Positions 45,320-57,500 of a stretch of DNA of 64,000 nucleotides are shown piece by piece. The notes under the pieces were generated by a model. It did no database searches, was not told the DNA's origin, and was given only the letters and a program-made list of their open reading frames with translations. Numbering within the stretch: the first letter of the stretch is position 1; each line of letters starts with the position of its first letter. The position numbers were made by a program, and so were the translations under genes. This DNA is from Magicicada septendecula (lineage: Eukaryota; Arthropoda; Insecta; Hemiptera; Cicadidae), in the NCBI GenBank assembly GCA_034769895.1, contig CM068371.1:404223969-404287968 (forward strand), given 5' to 3'.

Positions 45320-46005
45320 ATTGTGATACGTATGCAAATGTAGTATACACAATTACAGGCAGTGTCACTATTAAAACGACATTTAACTTAAGTTAGAGTT
45401 GGCAACGCAGACGACGATTCACGCAGGGACAAGCATACACGGCGCCAGAGCACGCACAAACACAAACAACACATATACACACTCACACATAGGCTACGTG
45501 GCTTACACGTAACATTTGTTTTTTGCTGAGTATAACGCTTCGAAATGCAAACATCGATCCACGTGTCATAAGTGCATCTGCTTTGGGTCTGACTTTTGAC
45601 ATAACTGCTGCCACACAAGAACGTGATACAGCACTATAAGAATGATGATGACGAAGATGTGGCGATAACAACTGACCTATGAGTTCACACCTATTACGAA
45701 ACCCACATGTCTTCTGCGCTTACATTCAAGTTAACAAGCCTTAAATCTCCAATGGTTCATTCTGATACAGTAGTGGTTTATTGATTGGGTAGTGATGAGC
45801 GATGACTCGTTACGTACGTTTGGAACAAGTGTAATAAAATACGCTAGGCTGAAGCAATTCGTTTAGTCTAAACGATTGAAACAGCTTATCGATTACAACA
45901 GCAGCAAATTATAAATGTATTTGAGAAGTTGTGTCGAAATTTTGAAATAATTATAACGCGTATAATATAATTGAAACAACGAAATATTTTGGACCTATCA
46001 TAAGA
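45320..46005. other. Unassigned sequence
   Basis: Contains a CA-rich stretch (45440-45490). No gene or element was recognised. Confidence 0.4.
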
Positions 46006-46009
46006 AAAG

Positions 46010-46215
46010 ACAGGCACTATAAACTAATGGTACAAGACAAAGTCCAAGGGTCCACGAAGAGGAAGGTCGTCCACACGGTCGGTGCCGTAACAACAAAAAT
46101 TACAAACCTGTCTGAATACAAGGCACGAGGATGGAGAACCACATCCCAAACAAAAAATATTCATGAAGATTCATGAAGTCACATCGCTCGATATGGACAA
46201 ACGATGAGGAAATAT
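46010..46215 (+). pseudogene. LINE C-terminal scrap
   Basis: Plus-strand frames give GPRRGRSSTRSV, ITNLSEYKARGWRTTSQ and SHIARYGQTM. Together they resemble the GRP--RW-DDI--ITNLSEYKA---AEDR-TWRSHIARYG tail of an insect LINE clade. Frames change repeatedly and only about 65 residues remain. Confidence 0.6.
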
Positions 46216-47290
46216 TTGGTATTGTAAAAAAAACTCAAATTACCTAGTATATTTAATAACTTACATAGTACATTTACAGTTATTTTACTAAGTAACTGGA
46301 GTTATTTAATATAACTCAATTGGACTTTACATAGTTTTATGCAGATCACAAACTTCAGTAACATAGGTTGAAGTAATTTTCAGACAACATACTACAGTGA
46401 CATAGATTCTGTACTTCCACTTGAATGCGCAATACTCTTACAAACTGTGTATTCTATAGACACAAGCTTACACAGGTGTTTTATAAGTTCGCGCTCATGT
46501 TAACCGCTTATGCATTATTATTTTAAATAAACAACGCGAGTTAATGTATCTCTGTTATTTAATTAACAACCTTACAGATGCTACTCCATTTCTATTGTAC
46601 CACGAAGTGGAAACAGAGACGATAGAGTTAGATATCTCAACTGAACTCCCGATATCACTACACGGAGATACCGCTGACGGTGTGTTGGTGGTTCGTACTG
46701 GCAAGAAATACAGTTTGTGAGTTAAGCGCCACGCTAAAGTAGAAAGGTTAAGGAAGACTGTTATGTAGTAAGGTAAAGAACTTCCAGAAGGGCGTTATCC
46801 AAGGCGGTTTTTAACCTAAAAATGTTATTCTCTTGTTGGCCTACCATTTTGACATTGATTTGTCGATTTGTTATTGTCCTACCAATTTGTTTATCACCAG
46901 ACTGAGGTTAGGCTGACTACTCACAAGTAAGTCTCTTCAGGAATCATAATTTTCCTTTGAAAAAGGTGTACTTACATCTTAAAAAGTACATAAAAAAGAT
47001 TACTTAATCTGCAACTGGATACAAACTAATCGCGACACAGTCCGACTCATAAATTAGCGAGAACAGATCTGATGTCATCGAATCGAGAACTGACAGTTAA
47101 AGAAATAACTAGTTTGATTGGTTCGAGCGTCGCCAGAACCGGAAGACAACAAAAAAAAGATGATTAGTTACCGTACATTGAGTGTTGGATTGATTACGAG
47201 AAACACTATGGGTTTTTCGATTACTTTGTCAACCAATGGTTGGAAAATGAAGAAATCCCTTTATCTCTCTGGACGTGCTACTACGTTATA
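46216..47290. other. Unassigned sequence
   Basis: AT-rich, nothing recognised. Part of it may be leader sequence of the minus-strand LTR remnant to its right, but no gag-like frame was seen. Confidence 0.35.
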
Positions 47291-47628
47291 ATGCCACGCG
47301 TTGGGCACCATATACAATATTTTTATATGCCACGCGTTGGGCACCATGTATAACGTTAATGTTTTTTTATATGCAAACTTATATGCATAGATTAATTGAT
47401 TATCCTTTTAATTAGGTCGTAACCCCAAGTTTGGGAGGTCATATACGACTTTATATTTTCTGCGAATTTATAATTGTAAATGTTAATTGTTCAATTAACT
47501 AAATTATCTTGATTACTATGATTGACAATTCTTTATCAGTTTTAATAAATTGTTTACTATTCATGCTATATATATCTGTTCATAGGAACTTCATTATGCG
47601 AATAAACTAATTGTTTTATGTTTCATAT
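47291..47628 (-). mobile_element. Minus-strand gypsy LTR remnant with doubled primer-like site
   Basis: GCCACGCGTTGGGCACCAT occurs twice (47293 and 47329) as a 36-bp direct repeat that includes ATATACAATATTTTTAT-type flank. A third, more degraded unit (ACCCCAAGTTTGGGAGGTCA) lies at 47422. Downstream blocks (GCAAACTTATATGCATAGATT) match the same blocks after the G1 sites. It is the U5 end of an LTR related to G1, and it is cut off at 47628 where the T array begins. Confidence 0.6.
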
Positions 47629-49320
47629 TGTAACGAAACAAAATGTTACAAAAGAATAGTAAATAATAGTGGAATCCGATCCAGAGAAGAAACAAGAAAT
47701 AATAATTGAAGCAAATTAAAGGAAACCTAGTTGGTTTGACTTATATAATATTATCAAGAAACCCAGAAATAACCCAGTAGAATAGGGCAGTAAACAGAAA
47801 AAAGTTAGATAAATAAACCTAGCAGGCCTAATCAACTTACCCTGAATAACAACCAAACCCAATAAAGAGTACCTAATCATAAATTAAAATTGTATTAACA
47901 AAATTGTATCGACATATTTTAAGGATAGAAAAAGGGACACAAACCTTACAGTTATATGAGTGACATAATATATATAGTGACACAGACTACTGTTAAACAG
48001 TGTTAATTATTTTTGTATGAAAAGTGTTTTATTGTTATTATTAGACAGAATTTTAGTTTATCATACAGACAATAGTTTAGCAGTATAAATAAACTAAAAC
48101 TGTCAAAAACAATTATTATTATTAAGAGTTTTGTTGTATGTTATAAGATTTTATGTCACCAGTTAATTTATGTAAATATATTTATCTCAGGTAGTCAAAG
48201 TAGAAATTACAATCAACCATAACAAATTGTTCCACCACATATCATAGAAATTCAAATTAATAAGGTTTTACAGTTATAAACTGAGGCATGTTTAGTATCA
48301 AATTGTTTATAATTATCTAATTAATAATTGTATAAACATTGCATGTATCATTAGAGTATAATAATAAAATTATCTATTAAGGGTAATTTATAAAATATAA
48401 AGTAGGTAATGGGTGTTGATCCTATAACATTTAACCTGTACATAAATGACCAATCAAAATTTAAGAAATTTGTATGAGTTCTATGACTAAAAAAGAAGAA
48501 ATAACACTTAATTGTTAATTGTGATGGAAAACAGTTGAATAGTGCGTGTCTAGATTAATTAAAAAAAATATAAAAATAGATAACCCGTTTGTGAAAGAAG
48601 ATCTGAAAGACCATCATCGAAGATAATAATCCTTCCACTACAATTTTCATGAAAAAGTAATACACACAATCAAGGAAAATTTCAGAATAAACAAGAAAAC
48701 CTTCAGAATATCGTCTAGATGTGTAAAGTATAATTTGACAATATTTTTATCCAACAAGGAACAACCACTAGACAATATAACAATTTACACTAACACTAAT
48801 CACTAGTAAACATTTTAAAGTGCAACCAAATTCAATATCTAAGCGAACAGTGATTACAAGGAAAACACTTATTGTACACATTAATAAACTACATTATTTT
48901 CTGAGACGGACAAATAGTCATGATGTTGACGTTACTCTAACCTACATGCTTTTACGAAGCGTATTGAATATCGTCAAAACTTGTATGTAACTTAATATAT
49001 AATTTTTTGTAATTTTTTAGATTGTAAGTAATATATTGTTTGTAAAGGTACTCTCTATTATTAATTAACATGTAAAGGAACTTTTCGTAGCAGCCACAAG
49101 AATTCCCACGAAATATATAAAAATTATTTAGTTGTTAAATCCTGAGATAAATATCGATTGTGATAACCGTATGTATCGAATGGAATTTTCCAATAATTTG
49201 AATTTATGTTACACAGATTAAACCATTATGTTATTAAATCATATCCATGCGTTATTATTTCAGGAACGTAATATATTATACCATTAAGATACTACGGGAA
49301 AAGAGAAAAGTATTATAAAT
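47629..49320 (+). repeat. T LTR 1
   Basis: This is 1692 bp, starting with TGTAAC, ten bases and GTTACA, a small inverted motif at the LTR edge. A TATA-like AATATATAAAAATT lies near 49112. The exact 3' edge is set by the primer binding site and could be off by a few bases. The left flank is an older LTR remnant of another gypsy relative, so this is a nested insertion. Confidence 0.9.
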
Positions 49321-49341
49321 TGGCGCACCAACTAGTGAGGC
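49321..49341 (+). promoter_or_regulatory. T primer binding site (unit 1)
   Basis: TGGCGCACCAACTAGTGAGG begins right after the LTR. It shares TGGCGC and CCAAC with the G1 site. Identical copies lie at 54468 and 59624. The primer tRNA was not assigned. Confidence 0.7.
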
Positions 49342-49436
49342 TGAAATTAGGGAATATTAGGTGAAGAAATTGAAACAAGCAAATTAATTTCCTAATTTTT
49401 AGCTGGCAACTGCTATAAGTTCAAGAAATAATAAAG

Positions 49437-49805
49437 ATGCGTAAGAGGGCTACATCATTGAAACGGACGAAGGAGGCAGAGAAAGAAGTCAGGATGGAAG
49501 AGAAAGAAGTAACATCGGTGGAGGATGTGGAGACGTTAGCAAGAAAGGAAGATAGGGGAGACCCGAATCTTATAAAATTAATGGAATTAATGAATAGTAT
49601 GAGTGAAAAAATGGACAGAAATAAGCAAGAAACGAATGACAATTTTAAGAAGCAGAAGGAAGAATTCACTGAAAACTCAATTAAACAAAATGAAATTTTG
49701 AGTCAAAACTTATTAAAACAAATGGAGGAAAAATTCGATAACATCAAGGAAGATAACAGACAAACGAATGAAAAAATTGATAGTATCAAGGAAGATAACA
49801 GACAA
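49437..49805 (+). CDS. T unit 1 Gag, N-terminal coiled-coil part
   Basis: About 120 residues, starting MRKRATSLKRTKEAEK. It is highly charged and predicted coiled coil by its heptad-like spacing. From about residue 95 it carries repeats of the type KIDSIKEDNRQTNE, which continue into the next part. It lies about 100 bp after the primer binding site, the normal place for gag. Confidence 0.75.
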
Positions 49806-49825
49806 ACAATCAGAAAATAGACGGT

Positions 49826-51589
49826 ATGAAGGAAGAGATTAACGAGAAAATAGACAGTATTAACAGGAATACAGAAGAAAATAACAGACAAATGAATGAG
49901 AACTTGAGGCAAATTAATGACAAATTCGAAGAGAATAATAAAATAATGAATGACAAAATAGACAGCATTAAGGAAAGCAATAGACAAACCAATGAAAAAA
50001 TTGATAGTATTAAAGAAAGTACTAATGAAACCTTAAGACAAACTATAAGTGAAAATAATAACCAAATGAAGGAAGAATTCAGGCAAATCAATGAAGAGAA
50101 TTTAAGAAGAATTAATGGTAGAATTGAACAAGTCAATGATACAATTAACCAGAAGATGGACAAAATCGATGAGGAAAGGAAGCAAGAAATAGCTGACACT
50201 AATGAGAGATTGAGAAAAGCTAACGAAACCATTATACAAAATAAAGCAGTGATAAATACCAGAATAGACCAGGTACAAGAAAATAGTCGTATTCAAATAG
50301 AAGGAATACAAAAGGAACAAGAAAATTTACAGAAACAAACCGGAGAAAGGTGTGACAGTATTAACACTACGGTGAACAATTTAACTGGTCAAGTACGCCA
50401 AAATCAAGAAGAAATTGAGTTAATTATAACCAGACCAAATAATATTACTCATGTTTCCACAAATGAAACCAGAGAAGGAATTCATTTCAAAAATTATCGT
50501 AGAAACCCCATGGAATTCCTGGCCAGAATCGAGGAACATTTTAATAAACATCGAATAACTATCTGGAGCTCGATTAGAGAGATGTTGGATGAGCATTTTA
50601 GAGAGATTACGGACAACTGGTGGACAGCAACCAGGAATGAGATAGTGGACTACGCTCAATTTAAAAAACTGTTTAAAGAAAAATACTGGTCCGAAGCGAT
50701 ACAGAATATTATAAGGGACAACATTTGTCAGGGAAGATATGATGGAAATAGAGGTACATCTCCAACTACTTACTTCTGGGGAAAGGTGTGTTTGGCGAGA
50801 CACCTAGAGCCAAGAATACCAGAAGAATCCCTAGTAACTAAAATGGCATACCATTATGACACAGGAATTGCCAGAGCACGCCTGGGAAGCCAGATTAAAA
50901 CGGTCCACGCAATGGCTGACTTATTAGAAAATTATGAACACGAGGGTTACTACAAAAGAAGCAGACAACGAACTGATCAGTGCGGTTCAAAAAATAATAA
51001 CCATGGTATGAATCATAATCAATATAATAACATGAATAACCGGAATAGTTATGTCAACGATCGTAGTTCCAACCAAAATTTTACTCCAAGTAATAACCAA
51101 CAAGCAAACTTCAATCGAAACCCAATTAACAATAATAGTAACAACAGGCCCAATCAAAATTACCATCCGGGTAATAGGATTAATAATAATTATAATAACT
51201 ACCGAACAAACCAAAATTATAATAATTTTAGGAGTAACTCAGGAGTTAATAACAATAATAATCAGGGTAATTATAATAATAATCGTCCGTACCGACCCCG
51301 AATAAATTATATCAGTGCCGAAGAAGGGGATTACTGGAGATACCATCAACATCGGAGGAACAGTTTTAATAACAGTTATGATCAAAGAGGAAATCCCAGA
51401 GGGATGAGTCACCATTATAACCGAGTAAGAAGTAGAAGCCAGGAGGACTTCCGAGAATCAAGGGGAAGCGAACAATTAGACAACCGAGAGGTTGAACAAC
51501 CAGGAACCAGCACACCATTCCAGGCAGATCAACAGTCAGGCCCGGAAAATTATCATGATAGCCTTAATTTAAACGGAGTGAGGCAGTAA
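49826..51589 (+). CDS. T unit 1 Gag, main part
   Basis: About 587 residues. Residues 1-195 are a coiled coil built of degenerate 14-residue repeats (IDSIKESNRQTNEK type). Residues about 205-370 are a retrotransposon-Gag capsid domain (NYRRNPMEFLARIEEHFNK, ITDNWWTATRNEIVDYAQFK, KLFKEKYWSEAIQNIIRDN, ITKMAYHYDTGIA-like end) resembling the G1 Gag. Residues about 385-500 are extremely asparagine-rich (for example NNNSNNRPNQNYHPGNRINN). An arginine-rich end follows (RVRSRSQEDFRESRGSEQ). No CCHC zinc knuckle is visible, so RNA binding may rest on the arginine/asparagine tail. Confidence 0.85.
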   Translation: MKEEINEKIDSINRNTEENNRQMNENLRQINDKFEENNKIMNDKIDSIKESNRQTNEKIDSIKESTNETLRQTISENNNQMKEEFRQINEENLRRINGRIEQVNDTINQKMDKIDEERKQEIADTNERLRKANETIIQNKAVINTRIDQVQENSRIQIEGIQKEQENLQKQTGERCDSINTTVNNLTGQVRQNQEEIELIITRPNNITHVSTNETREGIHFKNYRRNPMEFLARIEEHFNKHRITIWSSIREMLDEHFREITDNWWTATRNEIVDYAQFKKLFKEKYWSEAIQNIIRDNICQGRYDGNRGTSPTTYFWGKVCLARHLEPRIPEESLVTKMAYHYDTGIARARLGSQIKTVHAMADLLENYEHEGYYKRSRQRTDQCGSKNNNHGMNHNQYNNMNNRNSYVNDRSSNQNFTPSNNQQANFNRNPINNNSNNRPNQNYHPGNRINNNYNNYRTNQNYNNFRSNSGVNNNNNQGNYNNNRPYRPRINYISAEEGDYWRYHQHRRNSFNNSYDQRGNPRGMSHHYNRVRSRSQEDFRESRGSEQLDNREVEQPGTSTPFQADQQSGPENYHDSLNLNGVRQ

Positions 51590-51696
51590 TAAACCCTCGC
51601 GACCCCTTACTGCTACTAACTACTGGGTACAATAACCACCAAATTCAAAAATATAGTAATAACAAATTACTACCAACTAATTATGAAAAACTAATT

Positions 51697-52038
51697 ATGG
51701 AAAATAAAAGAATTTTGAAGTATAACAACAACCAAAGTTTAAGGACGGATAGTCAAAATCTTACTATTATTTACAATTATTATTTGAAAAATCTTCGAGA
51801 AGAACTGTTGGAGGAAACGGTGACAAGTAGAATCAACCAGCATAATGAAATTTTATACATAACCGCTCAAATTGAAGGAATTGCTACACGAATAATGATA
51901 GATACTGGTGCAAATGTATCACTTATTAACGACGCTGAACTGGAGAGAATACAGAAACAAAGTAAAAATATAATACCTACCTTACCTGTCAATAATGTTA
52001 TTTTAATAGTGCCACTGGGCGTCAAAATAAAACAGTGA
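51697..52038 (+). CDS. T unit 1 protease part
   Basis: About 113 residues with TRIMIDTGANVSLINDAEL, the retropepsin DTGA active site, and a hydrophobic end (LPVNNVILIVPLGVKI). It lies between gag and the reverse-transcriptase start, as in gypsy elements. Confidence 0.8.
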   Translation: MENKRILKYNNNQSLRTDSQNLTIIYNYYLKNLREELLEETVTSRINQHNEILYITAQIEGIATRIMIDTGANVSLINDAELERIQKQSKNIIPTLPVNNVILIVPLGVKIKQ

Positions 52039-52676
52039 GAAAACAAGTGTCATTGGAAATAGAAAGCAAAGGTGTTACAATTAATATTATATGTTTGGTC
52101 GCAATCGGCCTACCATTCGAATTATTAATCGGATGCGATATGCTGAGGAAATATTCAGCCATTATTGATTTGAGCAAGGAGAAGGTGTCCTTGAACTCAG
52201 AAGGTGTTATGTGGACGGCAGAGTTAATAGGAAGCGATGGTGCCCCTCTGAACCGTACCCATCGCCAAGTTAGAGAATTAAATTTTTTAAAGAATGACAC
52301 CCAATGCAGAAAAATAATCTATAATATGACAAATGAAGACCTGTGGAACAGTAAATTACAGGAGATAAGAGAGTTTAGACACCAAGGCACAAATAATTTG
52401 ACAGCAAAACAAGTAGAAGATCTCATTATAATATATAAGAAGTATAAACATGTATTTTCAGAAAAACCAGGAAAAGTAAAAAACTATCAGTGTAGAATAC
52501 AATTTAAAGAACCAGCAGAATTCCACAGAAAATCCTATCCTATACCATATCCATTGAAGGAGGCGGTTAGAGCTGAAATTAATAAAATGTTGTTAAATGA
52601 TATAATTGAGCATAGCCAATCACCATATACTAGCTCAATAGTAGCAATTCAGAAGATTATAATCAACAATCCATGA
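52035..52676 (+). CDS. T unit 1 end of protease and start of reverse transcriptase
   Basis: About 213 residues. LPFELLIGCDMLRKYSAIID is the usual C-terminal protease block. A linker and the reverse-transcriptase entry follow (YKHVFSEKPGKVKNYQC, FHRKSYPIPYPLKEAVRAEINKMLLNDIIEHSQSPYTSSIV), matching the same region of G1. No palm or YVDD follows. About 100 bases later the purine-rich GAAGGGAGG (52762-52770) precedes the next LTR as a likely polypurine tract. Confidence 0.8.
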   Translation: MRKQVSLEIESKGVTINIICLVAIGLPFELLIGCDMLRKYSAIIDLSKEKVSLNSEGVMWTAELIGSDGAPLNRTHRQVRELNFLKNDTQCRKIIYNMTNEDLWNSKLQEIREFRHQGTNNLTAKQVEDLIIIYKKYKHVFSEKPGKVKNYQCRIQFKEPAEFHRKSYPIPYPLKEAVRAEINKMLLNDIIEHSQSPYTSSIVAIQKIIINNP

Positions 52677-52775
52677 AAAAATATCATGAGGAAGAAAAGG
52701 TAAAATAACATAAGTAATTATGTCCTCACACCTAATGAAGTGTTCAGAAATAATTACTTCTGAAGGGAGGCAATT

Positions 52776-54467
52776 TGTAACGAAACAAAATGTTACAAAA
52801 GAATAGTAAATAATAGTGGAATCCGATCCAGAGAAGAAACAAGAAATAATAATTGAAGCAAATTAAAGGAAACCTAGTTGGTTTGACTTATATAATATTA
52901 TCAAGAAACCCAGAAAAAACCCAGTAGAATAGGGCAGTAAACAGAAAAAAGTTAGATAAATAAACCTAGCAGGCCTAATCAACTTACCCTGAATAACAAC
53001 CAAACCCAATAAAGAGTACCTAATCATAAATTAAAATTGTATTAACAAAATTGTATCGACATATTTTAAGGATAGAAAAAGGGACACAAACCTTACAGTT
53101 ATATGAGTGACATAATATATATAGTGACACAGACTACTGTTAAACAGTGTTAATTATTTTTGTATGAAAAGTGTTTTATTGTTATTATTAGACAGAATTT
53201 TAGTTTATCATACAGACAATAGTTTAGCAGTATAAATAAACTAAAACTGTCAAAAACAATTATTATTATTAAGAGTTTTGTTGTATGTTATAAGATTTTA
53301 TGTCACCAGTTAATTTATGTAAATATATTTATCTCAGGTAGTCAAAGTAGAAATTACAATCAACCATAACAAATTGTTCCACCACATATCATAGAAATTC
53401 AAATTAATAAGGTTTTACAGTTTTAAACTGAGGCATGTTTAGTATCAAATTGTTTATAATTATCTAATTAATAATTGTATAAACATTGCATGTATCATTA
53501 GAGTATAATAATAAAATTATCTATTAAGGGTAATTTATAAAATATAAAGTAGGTAATGGGTGTTGATCCTATAACATTTAACCTGTACATAAATGACCAA
53601 TCAAAATTTAAGAAATTTGTATGAGTTCTATGACTAAAAAAGAAGAAATAACACTTAATTGTTAATTGTGATGGAAAACAGTTGAATAGTGCGTGTCTAG
53701 ATTAATTAAAAAAAATATAAAAATAGATAACCCGTTTGTGAAAGAAGATCTGAAAGACCATCATCGAAGATAATAATCCTTCCACTACAATTTTCATGAA
53801 AAAGTAATACACACAATCAAGGAAAATTTCAGAATAAACAAGAAAACCTTCAGAATATCGTCTAGATGTGTAAAGTATAATTTGACAATATTTTTATCCA
53901 ACAAGGAACAACCACTAGACAATATAACAATTTACACTAACACTAATCACTAGTAAACATTTTAAAGTGCAACCAAATTCAATATCTAAGCGAACAGTGA
54001 TTACAAGGAAAACACTTATTGTACACATTAATAAACTACATTATTTTCTGAGACGGACAAATAGTCATGATGTTGACGTTACTCTAACCTACATGCTTTT
54101 ACGAAGCGTATTGAATATCGTCAAAACTTGTATGTAACTTAATATATAATTTTTTGTAATTTTTTAGATTGTAAGTAATATATTGTTTGTAAAGGTACTA
54201 TCTATTATTAATTAACATGTAAAGGAACTTTTCGTAGCAGCCACAAGAATTCCCACGAAATATATAAAAATTATTTAGTTGTTAAATCCTGAGATAAATA
54301 TCGATTGTGACAACCGTATGTATCGAATGGAATTTTCCAATAATTTGAATTTATGTTACACAGATTAAACCATTATGTTATTAAATCATATCCATGCGTT
54401 ATTATTTCAGGAACGTAATATATTATACCATTAAGATACTACGGGAAAAGAGAAAAGTATTATAAAT
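52776..54467 (+). repeat. T LTR 2
   Basis: This 1692-bp LTR is shared between units 1 and 2 and is nearly identical to LTRs 1 and 3. Confidence 0.92.
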
Positions 54468-54583
54468 TGGCGCACCAACTAGTGAGGCTGAAATTAGGGA
54501 ATATTAGGTAAAGAAATTGAAACAAGCAAATTAATTTCCTAATTTTTAGCTGGCAACTGTTATAAGTTCAAGAAATAATAAAG

Positions 54584-57500
54584 ATGCGTAAGAGGGCTAC
54601 ATCATTGAAACGGACGAAGGAGGCAGAGAAAGAAGTCAGGATGGAAGAGAAAGAAGTAACATCGGTGGAGGATGTGGAGACGTTAGCAAGAAAGGAAGAT
54701 AGGGGAGACCCGAATCTTATAAAATTAATGGAATTAATGAATAGTATGAGTGAAAAAATGGACAGAAATAAGCAAGAAACGAATGACAATTTTAAGAAGC
54801 AGAAGGAAGAATTCACTGAAAACTCAATTAAACAAAATGAAATTTTGAGTCAAAACTTATTAAAACAAATGGAGGAAAAATTCGATAACATCAAGGAAGA
54901 TAACAGACAAACGAATGAAAAAACTGATAGTATCAAGGAAGATAACAGACAAACAATCAGAAAATAGACGGTATGAAGGAAGAGATTAACGAGAAAATAG
55001 ACAGTATTAACAGGAATACAGAAGAAAATAACAGACAAATGAATGAGAACTTGAGGCAAATTAATGACAAATTCGAAGAGAATAATAAAATAATGAATGA
55101 CAAAATAGACAGCATTAAGGAAAGCAATAGACAAACCAATGAAAAAATTGATAGTATTAAAGAAAGTACTAATGAAACCTTAAGACAAACTATAAGTGAA
55201 AATAATAACCAAATGAAGGAAGAATTCAGGCAAATCAATGAAGAGAACTTAAGAAGAATTAATGGTAGAATTGAACAAGTCAACGATACAATTAACCAGA
55301 AGATGGACAAAATCGATGAGGAAAGGAAGCAAGAAATAGCTGACACTAATGAGAGATTGAGAAAAGCTAACGAAACCATTATACAAAATAAAGCAGTGAT
55401 AAATACCAGAATAGACCAGGTACAAGAAAATAGTCGTATTCAAATAGAAGGAATACAAAAGGAACAAGAAAATTTAGTAAATTTACAGAAACAAACCGGA
55501 GAAAGGTGTGACAGTATTAACACTACGGTGAACAATTTAACTGGTCAAGTACGCCAAAATCAAGAAGAAATTGAGTTAATTAGAACCAGACCAAATAATA
55601 TTACTCATGTTTCCACAAATGAAACCAGAGAAGGAATTAATTTCAAAAATTATCGTAGAAACCCCATGGAATTCCTGGCCAGAATCGAGGAACATTTTAA
55701 TAAACATCGAATAACTATCTGGAGCTCGATTAGAGAGATGTTGGATGAGCATTTTAGAGAGATTACGGACAACTGGTGGACAGCAACCAGGAATGAGATA
55801 GTGGACTACGCTCAATTTAAAAAACTGTTTAAAGAAAAATACTGGTCCGAAGCGATACAGAATATTATAAGGGACAACATTTGTCAGGGAAGATATGATG
55901 GAAATAGAGGTACATCTCCAACTACTTACTTCTGGGGAAAGGTGTGTTTGGCGAGACACCTAGAGCCAAGAATACCAGAAGAATCCCTAGTAACTAAAAT
56001 GGCATACCATTATGACACAGGAATTGCCAGAGCACGCCTGGGAAGCCAGATTAAAACGGTCCACGCAATGGCTGACTTATTAGAAAATTATGAACACGAG
56101 GGTTACTACAAAAGAAGCAGACAACGAACTGATCAGTGCGGTTCAAAAAATAATAACCATGGTATGAATCATAATCAATATAATAACATGAATAACCGGA
56201 ATAGTTATGTCAACGATCGTAGTTCCAACCAAAATTTTACTCCAAGTAATAACCAACAAGCAAACTTCAATCGAAACCCAATTAACAATAATAGTAACAA
56301 CAGGCCCAATCAAAATTACCATCCGGGTAATAGGATTAATAATAATTATAATAACTACCGAACAAACCAAAATTATAATAATTTTAGGAGTAACTCAGGA
56401 GTTAATAACAATAATAATCAGGGTAATTATAATAATAATCGTCCGTACCGACCCCGAATAAATTATATCAGTGCCGAAGAAGGGGATTACTGGAGATACC
56501 ATCAACATCGGAGGAACAGTTTTAATAACAGTTATGATCAAAGAGGAAATCCCAGAGGGATGAGTCACCATTATAACCGAGTAAGAAGTAGAAGCCAGGA
56601 GGACTTCCGAGAATCAAGGGGAAGCGAACAATTAGACAACCGAGAGGTTGAACAACCAGGAACCAGCACACCATTCCAGGCAGATCAACAGTCAGGCCCG
56701 GAAAATTATCATGATAGCCTTAATTTAAACGGAGTGAGGCAGTAATAAACCCTCGCGACCCCTTACTGCTACTAACTACTGGGTACAATAACCACCAAAT
56801 TCAAAAATATAGTAATAACAAATTACTACCAACTAATTATGAAAAACTAATTATGGAAAATAAAAGAATTTTGAAGTATAACAACAACCAAAGTTTAAGG
56901 ACGGATAGTCAAAATCTTACTATTATTTACAATTATTATTTGAAAAATCTTCGAGAAGAACTGTTGGAGGAAACGGTGACAAGTAGAATCAACCAGCATA
57001 ATGAAATTTTATACATAACCGCTCAAATTGAAGGAATTGCTACACGAATAATGATAGATACTGGTGCAAATGTATCACTTATTAACGACGCTGAACTGGA
57101 GAGAATACAGAAACAAAGTAAAAATATAATACCTACCTTACCTGTCAATAATGTTATTTTAATAGTGCCACTGGGCGTCAAAATAAAACAGTGAGAAAAC
57201 AAGTGTCATTGGAAATAGAAAGCAAAGGTGTTACAATTAATATTATATGTTTGGTCGCAATCGGCCTACCATTCGAATTATTAATCGGATGCGATATGCT
57301 GAGGAAATATTCAGCCATTATTGATTTGAGCAAGGAGAAGGTGTCCTTGAACTCAGAAGGTGTTATGTGGACGGCAGAGTTAATAGGAAGCGATGGTGCC
57401 CCTCTGAACCGTACCCATCGCCAAGTTAGAGAATTAAATTTTTTAAAGAATGACACCCAATGCAGAAAAATAATCTATAATATGACAAATGAAGACCTGT

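Noticed and set aside
45126-45396. Poly-valine and poly-threonine open frames
   Set aside because: Both come from the (TAC)n microsatellite read on the two strands; no protein is implied.
49421-50320. Long minus-strand frames rich in L, S, I and F resembling membrane proteins
   Set aside because: They are antisense to the Gag coiled coil and recur in each T unit; the hydrophobic look comes from reversing K/N/E-rich codons.
50987-51305. Isoleucine- and valine-rich frames overlapping the Gag tail
   Set aside because: Off-frame readings of the asparagine-rich AAT repeats.
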